Source: Rhodospirillaceae bacterium (GTDB taxonomy: Bacteria; Pseudomonadota; Alphaproteobacteria; Rhodospirillales; JABJKH01). From it: DNA of 64,000 nt. The stretch lies in assembly GCA_018660465.1 (NCBI GenBank), contig JABJKH010000088.1, positions 1 through 64,000 of the forward strand, given 5' to 3'. Numbering within the stretch: position 1 is the first letter of the stretch; each line of letters starts with the position of its first letter. Position numbers and translations under genes: made by a program. Below the pieces are notes generated by a model that saw nothing but the letters and a program-made list of their open reading frames with translations, did not search any database and was not told the origin of the DNA. Of the stretch, positions 42,080 through 51,580 are shown in pieces.

Positions 42080-43341
42080 GCGCTCGCAGCCCGTTGGCGC
42101 GCCGATACGTAGGCCATCAATCCCACGGTGGCGAGCGACAAGGCGCAGGCACTTAGACCCAACGACCAGTGAATGCCGATAAAGCTGCCACCGACGCCGA
42201 TGGAAAGCCCGCTAAACGTCATCATGCCGAGAAAGGCCATGTTGTAGAGGCCGATAACCCGCCCGCGAATTTCCGTTGGCGCGTTGAGCTGGACCAATGT
42301 TTGCGCCATGGAACTGTAGGCAAGGTTCATAAATCCTGAGATAAACAACAAGGCCAAGGACAGCGGATAACTTGTCGATATCGCAAAGCCTGCAATGGCG
42401 AAGCACCAGATAAGAACCAGAATAATGGCTGTTCTAGGCTTCGCTTCCAACAGGTTGCCACTTTCGAGGACAATTCCAGCAATCACAGCCCCCGCTGCAT
42501 TGGCAGCGAGGAGAACGCTATAATACAAACCCGATTGTCCATAGCCGAGATCGCGGGTGAATTCCGGCATCTGCGCCTGATGGGCGCTGCCGATGAACAG
42601 CGACGCCGCACCCACCAGTAAGATCATGGAGAAGATCGTCGAATTTCCGGCGACACTGCGAATTGTAGGCAAGATATCTGCAAAACCACGCAGTGCACGT
42701 CTTGGTGACTTCTCTCCGTTGGCATGTTTTCCATAGGGTGCCTTCCACAGCCAAAGGGTGAGCGGCAAATAGATCAACACATTAACCAGCAGCCCCAAAG
42801 CAGGCCCAAACAACAACATCATGCCGCCGCCAATCGCTGGTCCCAATAAGATACCGAGCTTGCGCGACGTTGCCAGCAATCGAACACCACTTTGCAGTTG
42901 CGCCCCGCCGACAATGTCATGGATCAGCATTTGCGACGCGGGTCCCCAAAACACACCGGCAAATCCGTGAACGATCAACAACACACCCGCATGCCACATC
43001 TCCAGGGTATCGGTGTAGATCAAATACCCCCAACACAGCGACGCGATCATGAACAAGCCCATACCGAATTGAACAATGCGCCGGGGGTCATATCGATCAG
43101 CTAACGCACCAGAGAGAAATGAAAATAAAAGAAATGGCAGCCAGTGTGAAATAACAGCGAAGCCCGCTAAGGCGGGGGATTGAAACTTTTGAAAGATCAC
43201 CCAATACGTAATCACGTGTTCGATGTTATCGGCCATCATCGCCAGCGCACTGCCGACTAAATACATGCGGGCGCCAGGGTGGCGTAGGGCTGCGAAGGAT
43301 TGGCGCGGAGGCTTTTCAGCGTCGGTCGTCGGAGAATTCAT
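42076..43341 (-). CDS. MFS transporter, drug/efflux type
   Basis: 421 residues and about 12 hydrophobic helices. Loop 2-3 carries SGALADRYDPRRIVQFG, the MFS motif A equivalent. The second half includes GRVIGLYNMAFLGMMTFSGL, typical of the MFS_3/enterobactin-exporter-like group. No neighbouring gene indicates the substrate. The open frame begins at ATG 43341 without a strong ribosome site. Convergent with tldD through a shared CTAG stop. Confidence 0.85.
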   Translation of the reverse strand: MNSPTTDAEKPPRQSFAALRHPGARMYLVGSALAMMADNIEHVITYWVIFQKFQSPALAGFAVISHWLPFLLFSFLSGALADRYDPRRIVQFGMGLFMIASLCWGYLIYTDTLEMWHAGVLLIVHGFAGVFWGPASQMLIHDIVGGAQLQSGVRLLATSRKLGILLGPAIGGGMMLLFGPALGLLVNVLIYLPLTLWLWKAPYGKHANGEKSPRRALRGFADILPTIRSVAGNSTIFSMILLVGAASLFIGSAHQAQMPEFTRDLGYGQSGLYYSVLLAANAAGAVIAGIVLESGNLLEAKPRTAIILVLIWCFAIAGFAISTSYPLSLALLFISGFMNLAYSSMAQTLVQLNAPTEIRGRVIGLYNMAFLGMMTFSGLSIGVGGSFIGIHWSLGLSACALSLATVGLMAYVSARQRAASA

Positions 43342-43481
43342 AGAGGGACTTTCGCCGGTTTGAAGGCCCTAATATAAGCGCCGGTATAGGCCTGCTGCAA
43401 GGTAGGTTAGGCGGTTGTGCCAGGAACAGGGATTTGGCAGACTTACCTTCAGAACTCTGCCAGTGAGGAGGAATGCCTACT

Positions 43482-44039
43482 ATGGAAGCGTTCGTTATTA
43501 TTCTGAGCATCGTCGGGGTGATACTGCTCTGGGCGATTATGATCTATAATCGCTTGGTCCGGAAAAAGACCATGGTCGAAGAAGGTTGGAGCGGCATTGA
43601 CGTCCAATTGAAACGCCGGGCAAATTTAATTCCCAACCTTATCGAGACCGTAAAGGGCTACGTCGGCCACGAAAAGGAAGTGCTGGAAAGCGTGACCGAG
43701 CTTCGTACCCGGTCGCTGAATGCGGGTGCACCAGGGGATAGAAGTCAAGTTGAGGGTCTATTAGGGGTGGCGCTCGGAAAATTATTTGCTGTTGCCGAGG
43801 ATTATCCCGACCTAAAGGCGAACCAGAATTTTATTGAATTGCAAGGGTCTCTGGAGGAGACGGAAGAACAAATCCAACTGTCCCGGCGTTATTACAACGG
43901 GGCCGTACGCGACCTTAATATCCAGATTGATTCATTTCCGTCCAACTTAGTCGCCAATCATTTCCAGTTTCAAAAGGCTGAATTCTTTGAATTAGAAGAT
44001 CCAGCGGCTCGTGCTGTTCCGACGGTATCGTTCGATTAG
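43482..44039 (+). CDS. LemA family protein
   Basis: Membrane-anchored coiled-coil protein of about 185 residues. The start at 43482 has GAGGAGGA ten bases ahead; an ATG at 43473 touches that site and is less likely. One N-terminal helix (FVIILSIVGVILLWAIMIYNRL) then the LemA core: EEGWSGIDVQLKRRANLIPNL near 33-53, ETVKGYVGHEKEVLE, AEDYPDLKANQNFIELQ and SRRYYNGAVRDLN. LemA is often encoded with DUF2207 membrane proteins, as here, three bases away; the role of the pair is unknown, but envelope stress has been proposed for relatives. Confidence 0.93.
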   Translation: MEAFVIILSIVGVILLWAIMIYNRLVRKKTMVEEGWSGIDVQLKRRANLIPNLIETVKGYVGHEKEVLESVTELRTRSLNAGAPGDRSQVEGLLGVALGKLFAVAEDYPDLKANQNFIELQGSLEETEEQIQLSRRYYNGAVRDLNIQIDSFPSNLVANHFQFQKAEFFELEDPAARAVPTVSFD

Positions 44040-44041
44040 CC

Positions 44042-45961
44042 ATGCGCACCTTCCGCCAAATATTTTTTGTGCAATTATTATTTTTTGGGGCGGCGTTGGT
44101 TCTATGCGCCAGCGGGGCTGTCGCCGCGCAAGAAGAAATTCTCAACTTCGAGAGTCAAATATCCGTGCATGGGGATTCAACCGTCACGGTCATAGAAACC
44201 ATCACCGTGCAGAGCGCAGGCCAGGAAATTAAGCGCGGCATCTACCGTGACTTTCCGACAGCGTATACCAACCGTCAGGGCAATACAGTTCGCGCTGGAT
44301 TCAAAGTGCTGGGCGTCACCCGGGAAGGCCAGACAATTGATTTCTGGGTCGAGAAGCGTTCCGATGGTCCCAGGGTTTACATGGGCAACAAAGATAAATT
44401 CATAAAGCCGGGCGTTCATACTTTCCAACTGACCTACAAAACGGATCGCCAGATTGGTTATTTTAAAGACTTCGACGAAATTTATTGGAATGTGACGGGC
44501 GACAGGTGGGCATTTCCAATCCGTCAGGCAGAGGCCGTGGTGCACTTGCCTGCTGGGGCCAAGGTTGTGCAAAGTGCTGCTTACACTGGTCGGCGGGGTT
44601 CGAAAGGTCAGGCGTATTCTGCAACGACCGATCTAGACGGCAGTCTCCGTTTTTCAACCACGAACCGGCTTAATCGGGGTGAAGGTCTGACCATTGCCGT
44701 TGCGTGGCCCAAGGGTTTTGTCGTTGAACCTAAGGGTGCCCAAAAGGCGACGCAGGTGCTCGAAGAAAATCTGAGCATTATCGCTGCACTGGTAGGCCTT
44801 CTTTTGGTCCTTGCCTATTACCTATTTGCCTGGAACCGGGTTGGTCGTGATCTGGTCGGTGGGCCAATTGTTCCGTTGTTTGAAGCCCCAAAGGGTTTTT
44901 CACCGGCGGCGTCGCGCTACCTTTCGAATATGCGATTCGACAACACGGTCTTTGCGGCTGCGGTTGTCAGCATGGCGGTAAAAGGGGCACTCAAGATCGA
45001 GGATGATAATGGAACCTTCTATGTAACTCGAACTTCAAGCGACACGGCTAATTTATCGCCGGGTGAAAAGGCATTGTCGAGGGTACTGTTTTCTGGCGCG
45101 CAATCCGTAGAGCTGGACAATGAAAACCACGGGAAAATTGGTGGAGCTCGGGGGGCTCTGGAGAAAAAATTAAAGCGGGAATTGGAAACCATCCACTTCA
45201 ATACCAACCGCCTCTATTTATTGCCAGGCATCGTGCTTTCTGTAATCACCGTATTGTTTATTGCCGGTCTGTCATCTGACCACGAATTGGTCCTATTTAT
45301 GGCGCTATGGGTTTCAGGGTGGACAGCGGGTTGCTATGGGCTCATCGTCAGGTCAATTAATACATGGAAGGCTGTTACCAACGGCGGCAAGGGTGTTATC
45401 ACCGCGATCGTTAACACTTTATTTGCTGCCCCTTTCCTGATTGGCGAAGTTGCGGGGCTCATCTTTTTAGCAGACGCGGTATCGCTGCCGACGGCGTGTC
45501 TGATGGTCTTGATTGCGGCGTTTGTTCCGTTTTTCCACAACCTACTTCGCGCACCCACTCTCAAGGGTCGGCGAGTGATGGACCAGATCAACGGTTTTAA
45601 ACTTTATCTCTCGGTGGCGGAGAAACATCGTCTGGAGGCTCTGCACCCGCCGAAGGAAACACCGGAGCTTTTTGAGGCTTATTTGCCTTACGCTCTGGCG
45701 CTTGATGTCGGCCACGAATGGAGTACGCGATTTGCCGGCCTGCTTTCGGGCGCTGGTAATGATCCTGGACGCGGCTACCAACCCGGCTGGTACTCAGGGT
45801 CATCATGGAACAGCCATGGACTTTCGGGCCTTGGTGATAATCTTAGCAATTCATTTTCTGACGCCCTCGGCTCATCTGCTACGGCTCCCAGCAGCAGCGG
45901 TAGCGGGGGCGGTGGATTTTCAGGTGGCGGCGGCGGTGGCGGTGGCGGGGGTGGATTTTGA
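44042..45961 (+). CDS. DUF2207 membrane protein with glycine-rich tail
   Basis: 639 residues. Signal-like N-terminus (about 8-29), an extracytoplasmic DUF2207 domain (about 33-230) with the recognisable ISVHGDSTVTVIETITV, RGIYRDFPT and YWNVTGDRWAFPI blocks, a membrane helix near 250, a cytoplasmic winged-helix-like stretch, then further helices around 395-490. The last about 25 residues are a Gly/Ser tail (GGGFSGG then an unbroken glycine run), which is common in DUF2207 proteins. Pairs with LemA. Function unknown. Confidence 0.92.
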   Translation: MRTFRQIFFVQLLFFGAALVLCASGAVAAQEEILNFESQISVHGDSTVTVIETITVQSAGQEIKRGIYRDFPTAYTNRQGNTVRAGFKVLGVTREGQTIDFWVEKRSDGPRVYMGNKDKFIKPGVHTFQLTYKTDRQIGYFKDFDEIYWNVTGDRWAFPIRQAEAVVHLPAGAKVVQSAAYTGRRGSKGQAYSATTDLDGSLRFSTTNRLNRGEGLTIAVAWPKGFVVEPKGAQKATQVLEENLSIIAALVGLLLVLAYYLFAWNRVGRDLVGGPIVPLFEAPKGFSPAASRYLSNMRFDNTVFAAAVVSMAVKGALKIEDDNGTFYVTRTSSDTANLSPGEKALSRVLFSGAQSVELDNENHGKIGGARGALEKKLKRELETIHFNTNRLYLLPGIVLSVITVLFIAGLSSDHELVLFMALWVSGWTAGCYGLIVRSINTWKAVTNGGKGVITAIVNTLFAAPFLIGEVAGLIFLADAVSLPTACLMVLIAAFVPFFHNLLRAPTLKGRRVMDQINGFKLYLSVAEKHRLEALHPPKETPELFEAYLPYALALDVGHEWSTRFAGLLSGAGNDPGRGYQPGWYSGSSWNSHGLSGLGDNLSNSFSDALGSSATAPSSSGSGGGGFSGGGGGGGGGGGF

Positions 45962-45989
45962 TTTGTATTAATTTCGGAGAAATTAAGAG

Positions 45990-46796
45990 ATGCGACTAAA
46001 AGACAAAACAGCAATGATCATTGGCGCAGGGCAGGCCCCTGGGTCATCGCCGGCAATTGGCAATGGACGCGCAACGTCCGTATTATTCGCAAGAGAAGGG
46101 GCTCGTATTCTGGCCGTTGATCGTTATCTCGCCTCGGCAGAAGAAACCGTTGCCATGATCAAAGACGAAGGTGGTGAAGCAGCGGCGGTCGAAGCCGACG
46201 TGACGGATGAGGCCGCTGTCGAGGCCGCGGTTCAGGACTGCGTCGCGCGGTGGGGACGGATCGATATCCTGCATTATAATGTAGGAATGAGTGTTGAGGC
46301 TGGTGATGCACCGATGACTGAGATCACAACCGAGTCCTTTGATAAAATCGTTAGCGTCAATCTGCGCGGCATGGTCTACGCCTGCAAGCACACCTTGCCG
46401 GGGATGCGCGAGCAGGGGTCGGGAGCGATTGTCAGCATCTCTTCAATGGCAGCGTGGGAGAATTACCCCTGGGTCGGTTACAAGGCGACCAAATCGGCAA
46501 TGATTGCGTTGACAGAACAGCTTGCCATCCAGAATGCAGAATATGGGGTGCGCGCCAATGTGATCCTACCAGGATTGATGGACACGCCCATGGCGGTTGA
46601 TCGTCGGGCTGAGGCTTGGGGTCGATCACGGGAAGACGTCGCTGCCGAACGGGATGCGAAAATTCCGCTGTTGGGTAAAATGGGAACCGCCTGGGATGTT
46701 GCCTATGCCGCACTCTTTCTAGCGTCCGACGAAGCCAAATTCATCACTGGCGCGGCACTTCCGGTCGACGGCGGCCGAGGATGTAACATAGGATAG
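45990..46796 (+). CDS. Short-chain dehydrogenase/reductase
   Basis: NAD(P)-dependent oxidoreductase, 268 residues. N-terminal cofactor motif is unusual: IIGAGQAPGSSPAIGNG instead of the compact TGxxxGIG. Then the expected ADVTDEAAV, HYNVGMS (in place of NNAG), the catalytic Ser in IVSISSMAAWE, YKATK (Tyr and Lys) and the late PGLMDTPMAV and FITGAALPVDGG. The altered nucleotide loop suggests a distinct SDR subgroup. The stop codon lies in the first unit of a 19-base tandem repeat. Confidence 0.9.
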   Translation: MRLKDKTAMIIGAGQAPGSSPAIGNGRATSVLFAREGARILAVDRYLASAEETVAMIKDEGGEAAAVEADVTDEAAVEAAVQDCVARWGRIDILHYNVGMSVEAGDAPMTEITTESFDKIVSVNLRGMVYACKHTLPGMREQGSGAIVSISSMAAWENYPWVGYKATKSAMIALTEQLAIQNAEYGVRANVILPGLMDTPMAVDRRAEAWGRSREDVAAERDAKIPLLGKMGTAWDVAYAALFLASDEAKFITGAALPVDGGRGCNIG

Positions 46797-46821
46797 GGGG
46801 GGTAACATAGGGTAGGGGGGG
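46784..46821 (+). repeat. 19-base tandem duplication with G-runs across the SDR stop codon
   Basis: TAACATAGGATAGGGGGGG (46784-46802) is repeated as TAACATAGGGTAGGGGGGG (46803-46821), one mismatch. The two G7 runs plus GGG fit a G3-N1-G3-N7-G3-N2-G3 quadruplex pattern on the plus strand. Confidence 0.8.
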
Positions 46822-46840
46822 CTAACGATTGCGCCTATTT

Positions 46841-47164
46841 CTATTTTCTTTCTAACCTTTGTCTTATAATGGCGTCTCTTTGTTCGACCATTTTGGCGAT
46901 AGACTCACTTTCCCAGGCGCTTCGACAACGAGTTCCCAGGTCCTTAGAGTGTTGTAGCATCTCCAATCCGTCTTCGCGGCATTGTTGGATTTTCACCTTA
47001 CAATTTTGCGCAGTATCTGCGAGATCTGAGAACTTAGACGCCATGGTCTTCATGTTATCGGAGTATAACCCAATTTCTGCAGTCAGGTTGAATTCCTGAT
47101 TGTCGTTTGAAGCTCTATCAACATCGATGGAATTTCCAGAGTTGATAAAAATTTGACGCGCCAT
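46841..47164 (-). CDS. Hypothetical protein, 107 residues, helical
   Basis: Not recognised. The ATG at 47164 has GGGAG seven bases upstream, which supports a real gene. The product is hydrophilic and mostly helical, with possible heptads in the middle (YSDNMKTMASKFSDLADTAQ), two cysteines (in QNCKVKIQQCRED) plus a third (TRCRSAW) and a basic C-terminus ending RQRLERK. No signal peptide and no membrane span. It sits between convergent SDR and an upstream region of 218 bases. A structural coiled-coil protein is plausible; no function is claimed. Confidence 0.6.
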   Translation of the reverse strand: MARQIFINSGNSIDVDRASNDNQEFNLTAEIGLYSDNMKTMASKFSDLADTAQNCKVKIQQCREDGLEMLQHSKDLGTRCRSAWESESIAKMVEQRDAIIRQRLERK

Positions 47165-47382
47165 CGTAAAACTCCCGCTCTCAATTTACGTCATTGATGA
47201 CAATATTAATTGAGCCCTGTTTCATTGAAATGAACGCCATGTGACAAAAATATTAACACATGTTACAGAAATAGTTTTACGTTGTGGCGGAATATGTGCG
47301 GGATTGCATGCGCTTAATAGAAGGTGTTAATTATCAGGCCTAGTGATCAATTTCTGATCGCAAATTCCGAAAGTAAATTATC
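47165..47382. other. Intergenic region with no recognised gene
   Basis: 218 bases between divergently read genes, AT-rich. It must contain the promoter of the minus-strand hypothetical gene and of the MFS gene. A TGATCA...TGATCG pair at about 47345-47360 is seen, but no convincing operator. Confidence 0.35.
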
Positions 47383-48576
47383 TTGCAGCCTCAAAGACTT
47401 CGCCACCGGTTTTTGAACGTCGGCCACTTTGTTGATCATATGTTCGTGCTGATCTTCGCGAAGGCCGCGTTTAGCGCGGGTCTGGCGTTCGGGCTGGCGG
47501 AAGACGGTGCCTATGCCGAAATGATCCCGTATGGCATCCCGTCGCTGTTGCTGTACGGCGCGTGCGCCCCGGTCGCCGCATACCTGGCTGACAAATGGGA
47601 CCGCAATGGCATGATCGTCGTCTTTTTTGTTGGTATTGGCCTCGCCTCTATCGCGACGAGTTTTGCCGAGACACCTCTGCAAATGGGCTTCGGGTTGGCC
47701 GTTCTCGGAATCTTTGCGGCAATCTATCACCCGGTCGGCGTTACCATGGTTATCCACGGCGGCGGCAACGTTGGCTGGCGGCTGGGGATTAACGGGGTTT
47801 GGGGTCACATGGGTGTCGCGGCGGCACCCTTGATTACGGGGTTCATCCTTGCAGATTTTGACTGGCGCATGGCGTTTATCGTGCCCGGCGTCATATCGAT
47901 CATGATTGGTGTGGGATACGCTCAATTCGTCAAAAGGAGCCAGATTGAGCAGTTAGAAGCAATCGCTCGGGAAAAAGAAATGATCGGATTTGCACCCGGT
48001 TGGAAGCGGGCGCTTTGTGCGCTAACGCTGATAACAGCCGCAGGTGGCTTCATCTTTGGAACCATAACCTTCGTCATCCCGCGCATGTTCGAGGTAAGCT
48101 TGAGCGAGATTACTGTCGATGTCGCAACGACGGGAATGCTGGCGGCTCTGGTTTTCGCCGTTGCGTCCTTCGCTCAGCTTGTCACCGGGCGGATTGTCGA
48201 CCGGCATCAAGTCCGTCCGATACTTATGACGGTAGCTTTGGGGCAACCGGTGTTCATTGGGCTGATGGCGCTGCAAACTGATTATGCGCTGTTCTTCGCA
48301 ACACTGTTGGCATTGGCCTTCATCTTCGGACAAGTCCCGATTACGGATGCGGTCTTGTCGCGCTATGTACCTGACGAATGGCGGGCGAAGACGCTGTCCT
48401 TTAAATTTTTGCTGAATTTGATAATTGGGGCTCTGGCGCTTTTATGCGCGAGATATATTCTCGGTGCGGGTGGTGGATTTGGGATGGTAATGGCCGTAAC
48501 AGCTGGTTCTGCGGTGATGATCGTAATCGGGGCGTTGTTGCTGCCGACCCAAGCGCAGGGCGAGAGGCTCGCTTAA
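47383..48576 (+). CDS. MFS transporter
   Basis: 397 residues with about 12 membrane helices. The open frame begins just after a stop at 47374, and the first likely start is TTG at 47383; starting at the first ATG (47440) would delete the conserved N-terminal LNVGHFVDHMF. Loop 2-3 has YLADKWDRNGMIVVFF (motif A-like). The helix 4-5 region carries YHPVGVTMVIHGGGNVGWRLGINGVWGHMG, characteristic of the FsmA/fosmidomycin-resistance-like group. It converges on a maleate-isomerase-like gene with a shared TTAA stop. Confidence 0.85.
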   Translation: MQPQRLRHRFLNVGHFVDHMFVLIFAKAAFSAGLAFGLAEDGAYAEMIPYGIPSLLLYGACAPVAAYLADKWDRNGMIVVFFVGIGLASIATSFAETPLQMGFGLAVLGIFAAIYHPVGVTMVIHGGGNVGWRLGINGVWGHMGVAAAPLITGFILADFDWRMAFIVPGVISIMIGVGYAQFVKRSQIEQLEAIAREKEMIGFAPGWKRALCALTLITAAGGFIFGTITFVIPRMFEVSLSEITVDVATTGMLAALVFAVASFAQLVTGRIVDRHQVRPILMTVALGQPVFIGLMALQTDYALFFATLLALAFIFGQVPITDAVLSRYVPDEWRAKTLSFKFLLNLIIGALALLCARYILGAGGGFGMVMAVTAGSAVMIVIGALLLPTQAQGERLA

Positions 48577-49274
48577 GAGCCGCCCGCTAAGAGCCGCCCG
48601 CCACCCGAGGTGGGCACATCGTACCCCGATGTGAGCAGGGTGTGCCACATCGCCGTCGTGTTGCTTGTTAGCACAGGCTTGCCAAGTTCGTCCTCAAGTT
48701 CCTCTACGCCCTCTAAGGCGCGAAAATTTGTGCAGCTGATGAAGATGCCGTCTGCCTCGGGCGAATCCACCTCGCGAGCAAGCTTCATCGAATTCTCGGG
48801 CCCCAGGAACGCCGGGCACTCCGTGTCGAGCCCTTTTTCGGTAACGGTTTTTATTCCCTTATCTTCGAGATAGGCGACCAGCCGCTCGTTGAGCCATTTC
48901 GGATACGGTGAGGCAATGGCAACGCGGGAGATATCCATCGCGCGCATGGCCTCGACAAGAGCAGTCGATGTTGTCGTGGCGGGGATGCCGGTCCGTTCTT
49001 TGATTACCTCAATGATCTCCTGATCCATGCCGGGGCGCACGAAGCTGCCACCCGTGCATCCGAAGCAGATGGCATCTAGGCTCGCGTGGCCAAGAAGGTC
49101 AGCCAGATCTGGCACCTCGGTGAGCATGTGAAGAAGGGTTTCCTCCTCATCGTCGGTGTGTTTTATCCGGGTGAAATGAGTAGAGACGCCTTCCGGTGCA
49201 AGTCGCTGGCACTCGTATTCCATCACTGTGTTCCACGAGGGTACGATAAATCCCAGTTTTTTCTTCCAGTCCAT
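48573..49274 (-). CDS. Maleate isomerase / arylmalonate decarboxylase family enzyme (Asp/Glu racemase superfamily)
   Basis: 233 residues from ATG 49274 with AGGAGAG ahead; 28 upstream codons are not used. Both family cysteines are present: ICFGCTGGSF near 71 and IFISCTNFRALE near 180, which is the two-cysteine arrangement of maleate cis-trans isomerases rather than the one-cysteine arylmalonate decarboxylases. N-terminal GFIVPSWNTVMEYE and IPATTTSTALVEAM fit too. The C-terminal tail (GGGRLLAGGS) is encoded by a 14-base tandem duplication. An adjacent MFS carrier may import a dicarboxylate (inference). Confidence 0.85.
   Translation of the reverse strand: MDWKKKLGFIVPSWNTVMEYECQRLAPEGVSTHFTRIKHTDDEEETLLHMLTEVPDLADLLGHASLDAICFGCTGGSFVRPGMDQEIIEVIKERTGIPATTTSTALVEAMRAMDISRVAIASPYPKWLNERLVAYLEDKGIKTVTEKGLDTECPAFLGPENSMKLAREVDSPEADGIFISCTNFRALEGVEELEDELGKPVLTSNTTAMWHTLLTSGYDVPTSGGGRLLAGGS
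48574..48601 (-). repeat. 14-base tandem duplication at a convergent gene end
   Basis: TAAGAGCCGCCCGC occurs twice in a row (48574-48587 and 48588-48601). It encodes the end of the maleate-isomerase-like protein on the minus strand and contains its stop codon; 14 is not a multiple of three. Confidence 0.85.
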
Positions 49275-49361
49275 TACGGCTCTCCTCACGGTATAATGAT
49301 ATTTGTGAAATGATAGATGACAGCAAAGCCCCGCACAACGGAACTTTTGTGAGGACATGAC

Positions 49362-50729
49362 CTAGTAGGCGTATTCCCGAAAAACTTCTTCAACGTTGCC
49401 ATGCCAACGCCCTTCATAAGCCGCCAGCAATTCTTCCGCTGGTGTCAGGCCTGATTCGGCAATTCGGAAAAGTGGTTTCAAGAAATGAGTTTCGTTCATG
49501 CCGACTTTGTCCAGGTTGTTCCGTTGGCTTAGACCTTGATGGGAGAGTTCCAACACGGCTTCAGCAATCTCCTGCGCCGTTCGGTTTCGCAACGTGGCGG
49601 CCAAGGCGAGTTTTGGGACGTCGGTTCGTAAAGTTTCCATTTCCTCAACGGTCCAGTCCTTAACCAAGTCCCAGGCTGCATCCAGAGAATTCTGATCGTA
49701 TAGGAGCCCGACCCAGAATGCCGGTAACGCACATAATCGGTCCCAGGACCCGCCATCGGCACCGCGCATTTCAATGAATTGCTTTAATCTTACTTCGGGG
49801 AAGGCGGTGCTCAGGTGGTCTTCGAAATCTTTAATCGTCGGTCGTTCGCCAGGAAGAGCCTCCAACTTGCCAGCCATGAAGTCTTTGAAGGAATGACCCG
49901 CGACATCAATGTATTTCCCATCGCGATAGACGAAATACATCGGTACATCCAAGATGTAATCTACGTATCGCTCGAAACCGAATCCATCTTCAAAGACAAA
50001 CGGCAACATGCCGCAACGGTCTGGGTCCGTGTCGGTCCAAATGTTGCTGCGGTAGCTTAAGAAACCGGACGGGCTGCCTTGTTTGAAGGGTGAATTTGCC
50101 CAAAGTGCTGTTGCGATAGGTTGTAGGGCCACCGCCACGCGAAACATTTTGACCATGTTTTCTTCGGAATTAAAATCAAGGTTCACTTGAACCGTGCAGG
50201 TAGCCTGCATCATCTCCAGGCCAAGGGTGCCACGCCGGGGCATATGGTCGCGCATGATTTTATAGCGGCCCTTTGGCATCCACGGCATGTCTGATGCGGT
50301 TAATTTAGGGTGGTAGCCCAGTCCTAAAAATCCGATGCCCATTCCTGCTGCCAGTTGCTTGACCTGCTTTAAATGTTCATGCACTTCGGAGCAGGTCTGA
50401 TGCACGGTTTCCACCGGCGCGCCAGAAAGCTCGATCTGACCCGCTGGTTCTAGCGAGATAGAACTTTTATCATCTTTTTTCATGGCAATCGGATTGCCAT
50501 TTTCCAAGACCGGCTCCCAACCGAATTGCGTGAGACCATCCAACAGCGCGCGGACGCCGACGTCGCCTTCGTATTCCAGCGGTTCTAAGGTATCCAAATG
50601 ATAGGCGAATTTCTCATGTTCGGTACCGATTCGCCAGTTCTCACGGGGTTTGCAGCCCTGTTCGATATACTCAATAAGCGGTTTCTTATCACCGATACGC
50701 TCGCCATTCTGAGGGCTCAAAGAAGTCAT
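49362..50729 (-). CDS. gshA: Glutamate-cysteine ligase
   Basis: First enzyme of glutathione synthesis, plant/alphaproteobacterial type, 455 residues. Family motifs: [13 protein letters not shown] near 35-47, [16 protein letters not shown] near 90-105, [20 protein letters not shown] near 152-170 and [10 protein letters not shown] near 178, all GCS2-type ATP/glutamate-site regions. The length and motifs differ from E. coli GshA. No gshB is nearby. It is followed upstream by rsmE on the same strand, 45 bases away. Confidence 0.94.
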   Translation of the reverse strand: MTSLSPQNGERIGDKKPLIEYIEQGCKPRENWRIGTEHEKFAYHLDTLEPLEYEGDVGVRALLDGLTQFGWEPVLENGNPIAMKKDDKSSISLEPAGQIELSGAPVETVHQTCSEVHEHLKQVKQLAAGMGIGFLGLGYHPKLTASDMPWMPKGRYKIMRDHMPRRGTLGLEMMQATCTVQVNLDFNSEENMVKMFRVAVALQPIATALWANSPFKQGSPSGFLSYRSNIWTDTDPDRCGMLPFVFEDGFGFERYVDYILDVPMYFVYRDGKYIDVAGHSFKDFMAGKLEALPGERPTIKDFEDHLSTAFPEVRLKQFIEMRGADGGSWDRLCALPAFWVGLLYDQNSLDAAWDLVKDWTVEEMETLRTDVPKLALAATLRNRTAQEIAEAVLELSHQGLSQRNNLDKVGMNETHFLKPLFRIAESGLTPAEELLAAYEGRWHGNVEEVFREYAY

Positions 50730-50774
50730 CTAAAATTCCAATTAGCTCTTATATTGTAATAACTTGGGGCGGGG

Positions 50775-51524
50775 TTAGTCCCTTCCCCAGGCTCCGGTCA
50801 ACGCTTGCCAACAGCTAAGCGCTGCCAATGCGGCAGTTTCAGCACGTAATATGCGGGGGCCGACACCGACCATCGTAACAAATGGTAATTTGCCCAAGGC
50901 GTCAAGTTCGGTGGTCTGGAATCCCCCTTCCGGGCCGACCACGAAACAGGCATCTGGTGTTTTCTTCTCACTTTTAATTATGGTCGGAAGAGGTCTTCCA
51001 TTCCCAGTTTCATTTAGCACGAAAAGGGTTCGGTTCAAGAGGGGACCGTCCAGAAACGATTGTAACGTTTGGGCGGAATGAACCTTTGGTACATCCAAGC
51101 GACGACATTGTTCGGCGGCTTCTATCGCAATGGCTTGTAAGCGTTCGGCGTTAACCCGACTGGTCGCGGTGTTGACCGTAAAAATCGGGATCAGGGCAGA
51201 AACGCCAAGCTCGGTCGCTTTTTCAACTATGAAATCGGTGCGCGTTTTTTTGACTGGCGCAAACGCCAGCCAGGGGCCGTTGGTTGAAATTTGCCTCCGG
51301 GTCTGGATGTTAACGGTTAATTCGGCATTGGCCTTGCTAATTTGGCTGATGTGGCACTGCCATTCGCCGTCTTGGCCATTGAAGACATCAATAGGATCAC
51401 CTGCATTACATCGCATGACTCGATTTAAATAATGGGCCTGATCTTTGTCGAGAACGAACTGAACGTTTGGGCTCAATTCATTTTCTACGTATAATCGAGC
51501 CTTCCCTTTGGATATTGTCATCAT
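50775..51524 (-). CDS. rsmE: 16S rRNA (uracil1498-N3)-methyltransferase
   Basis: SPOUT-class methyltransferase for 16S rRNA U1498, 249 residues. N-terminal PUA-like domain (HYLNRVMRCNAGDPIDVFNG) and C-terminal trefoil-knot SAM site: CFVVGPEGGFQTTELDAL near 195-212 and VGVGPRILRAETAALAAL near 222-239. The open frame begins ATG ATG, so the start may be 51524 or 51521. Divergent from ubiA by 56 bases. Confidence 0.94.
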   Translation of the reverse strand: MMTISKGKARLYVENELSPNVQFVLDKDQAHYLNRVMRCNAGDPIDVFNGQDGEWQCHISQISKANAELTVNIQTRRQISTNGPWLAFAPVKKTRTDFIVEKATELGVSALIPIFTVNTATSRVNAERLQAIAIEAAEQCRRLDVPKVHSAQTLQSFLDGPLLNRTLFVLNETGNGRPLPTIIKSEKKTPDACFVVGPEGGFQTTELDALGKLPFVTMVGVGPRILRAETAALAALSCWQALTGAWGRD

Positions 51525-51580
51525 TAGTTACCTTAGGCGTTGACAGGTGATGGTACCTTGGAGTCGTATTACATATAGCC

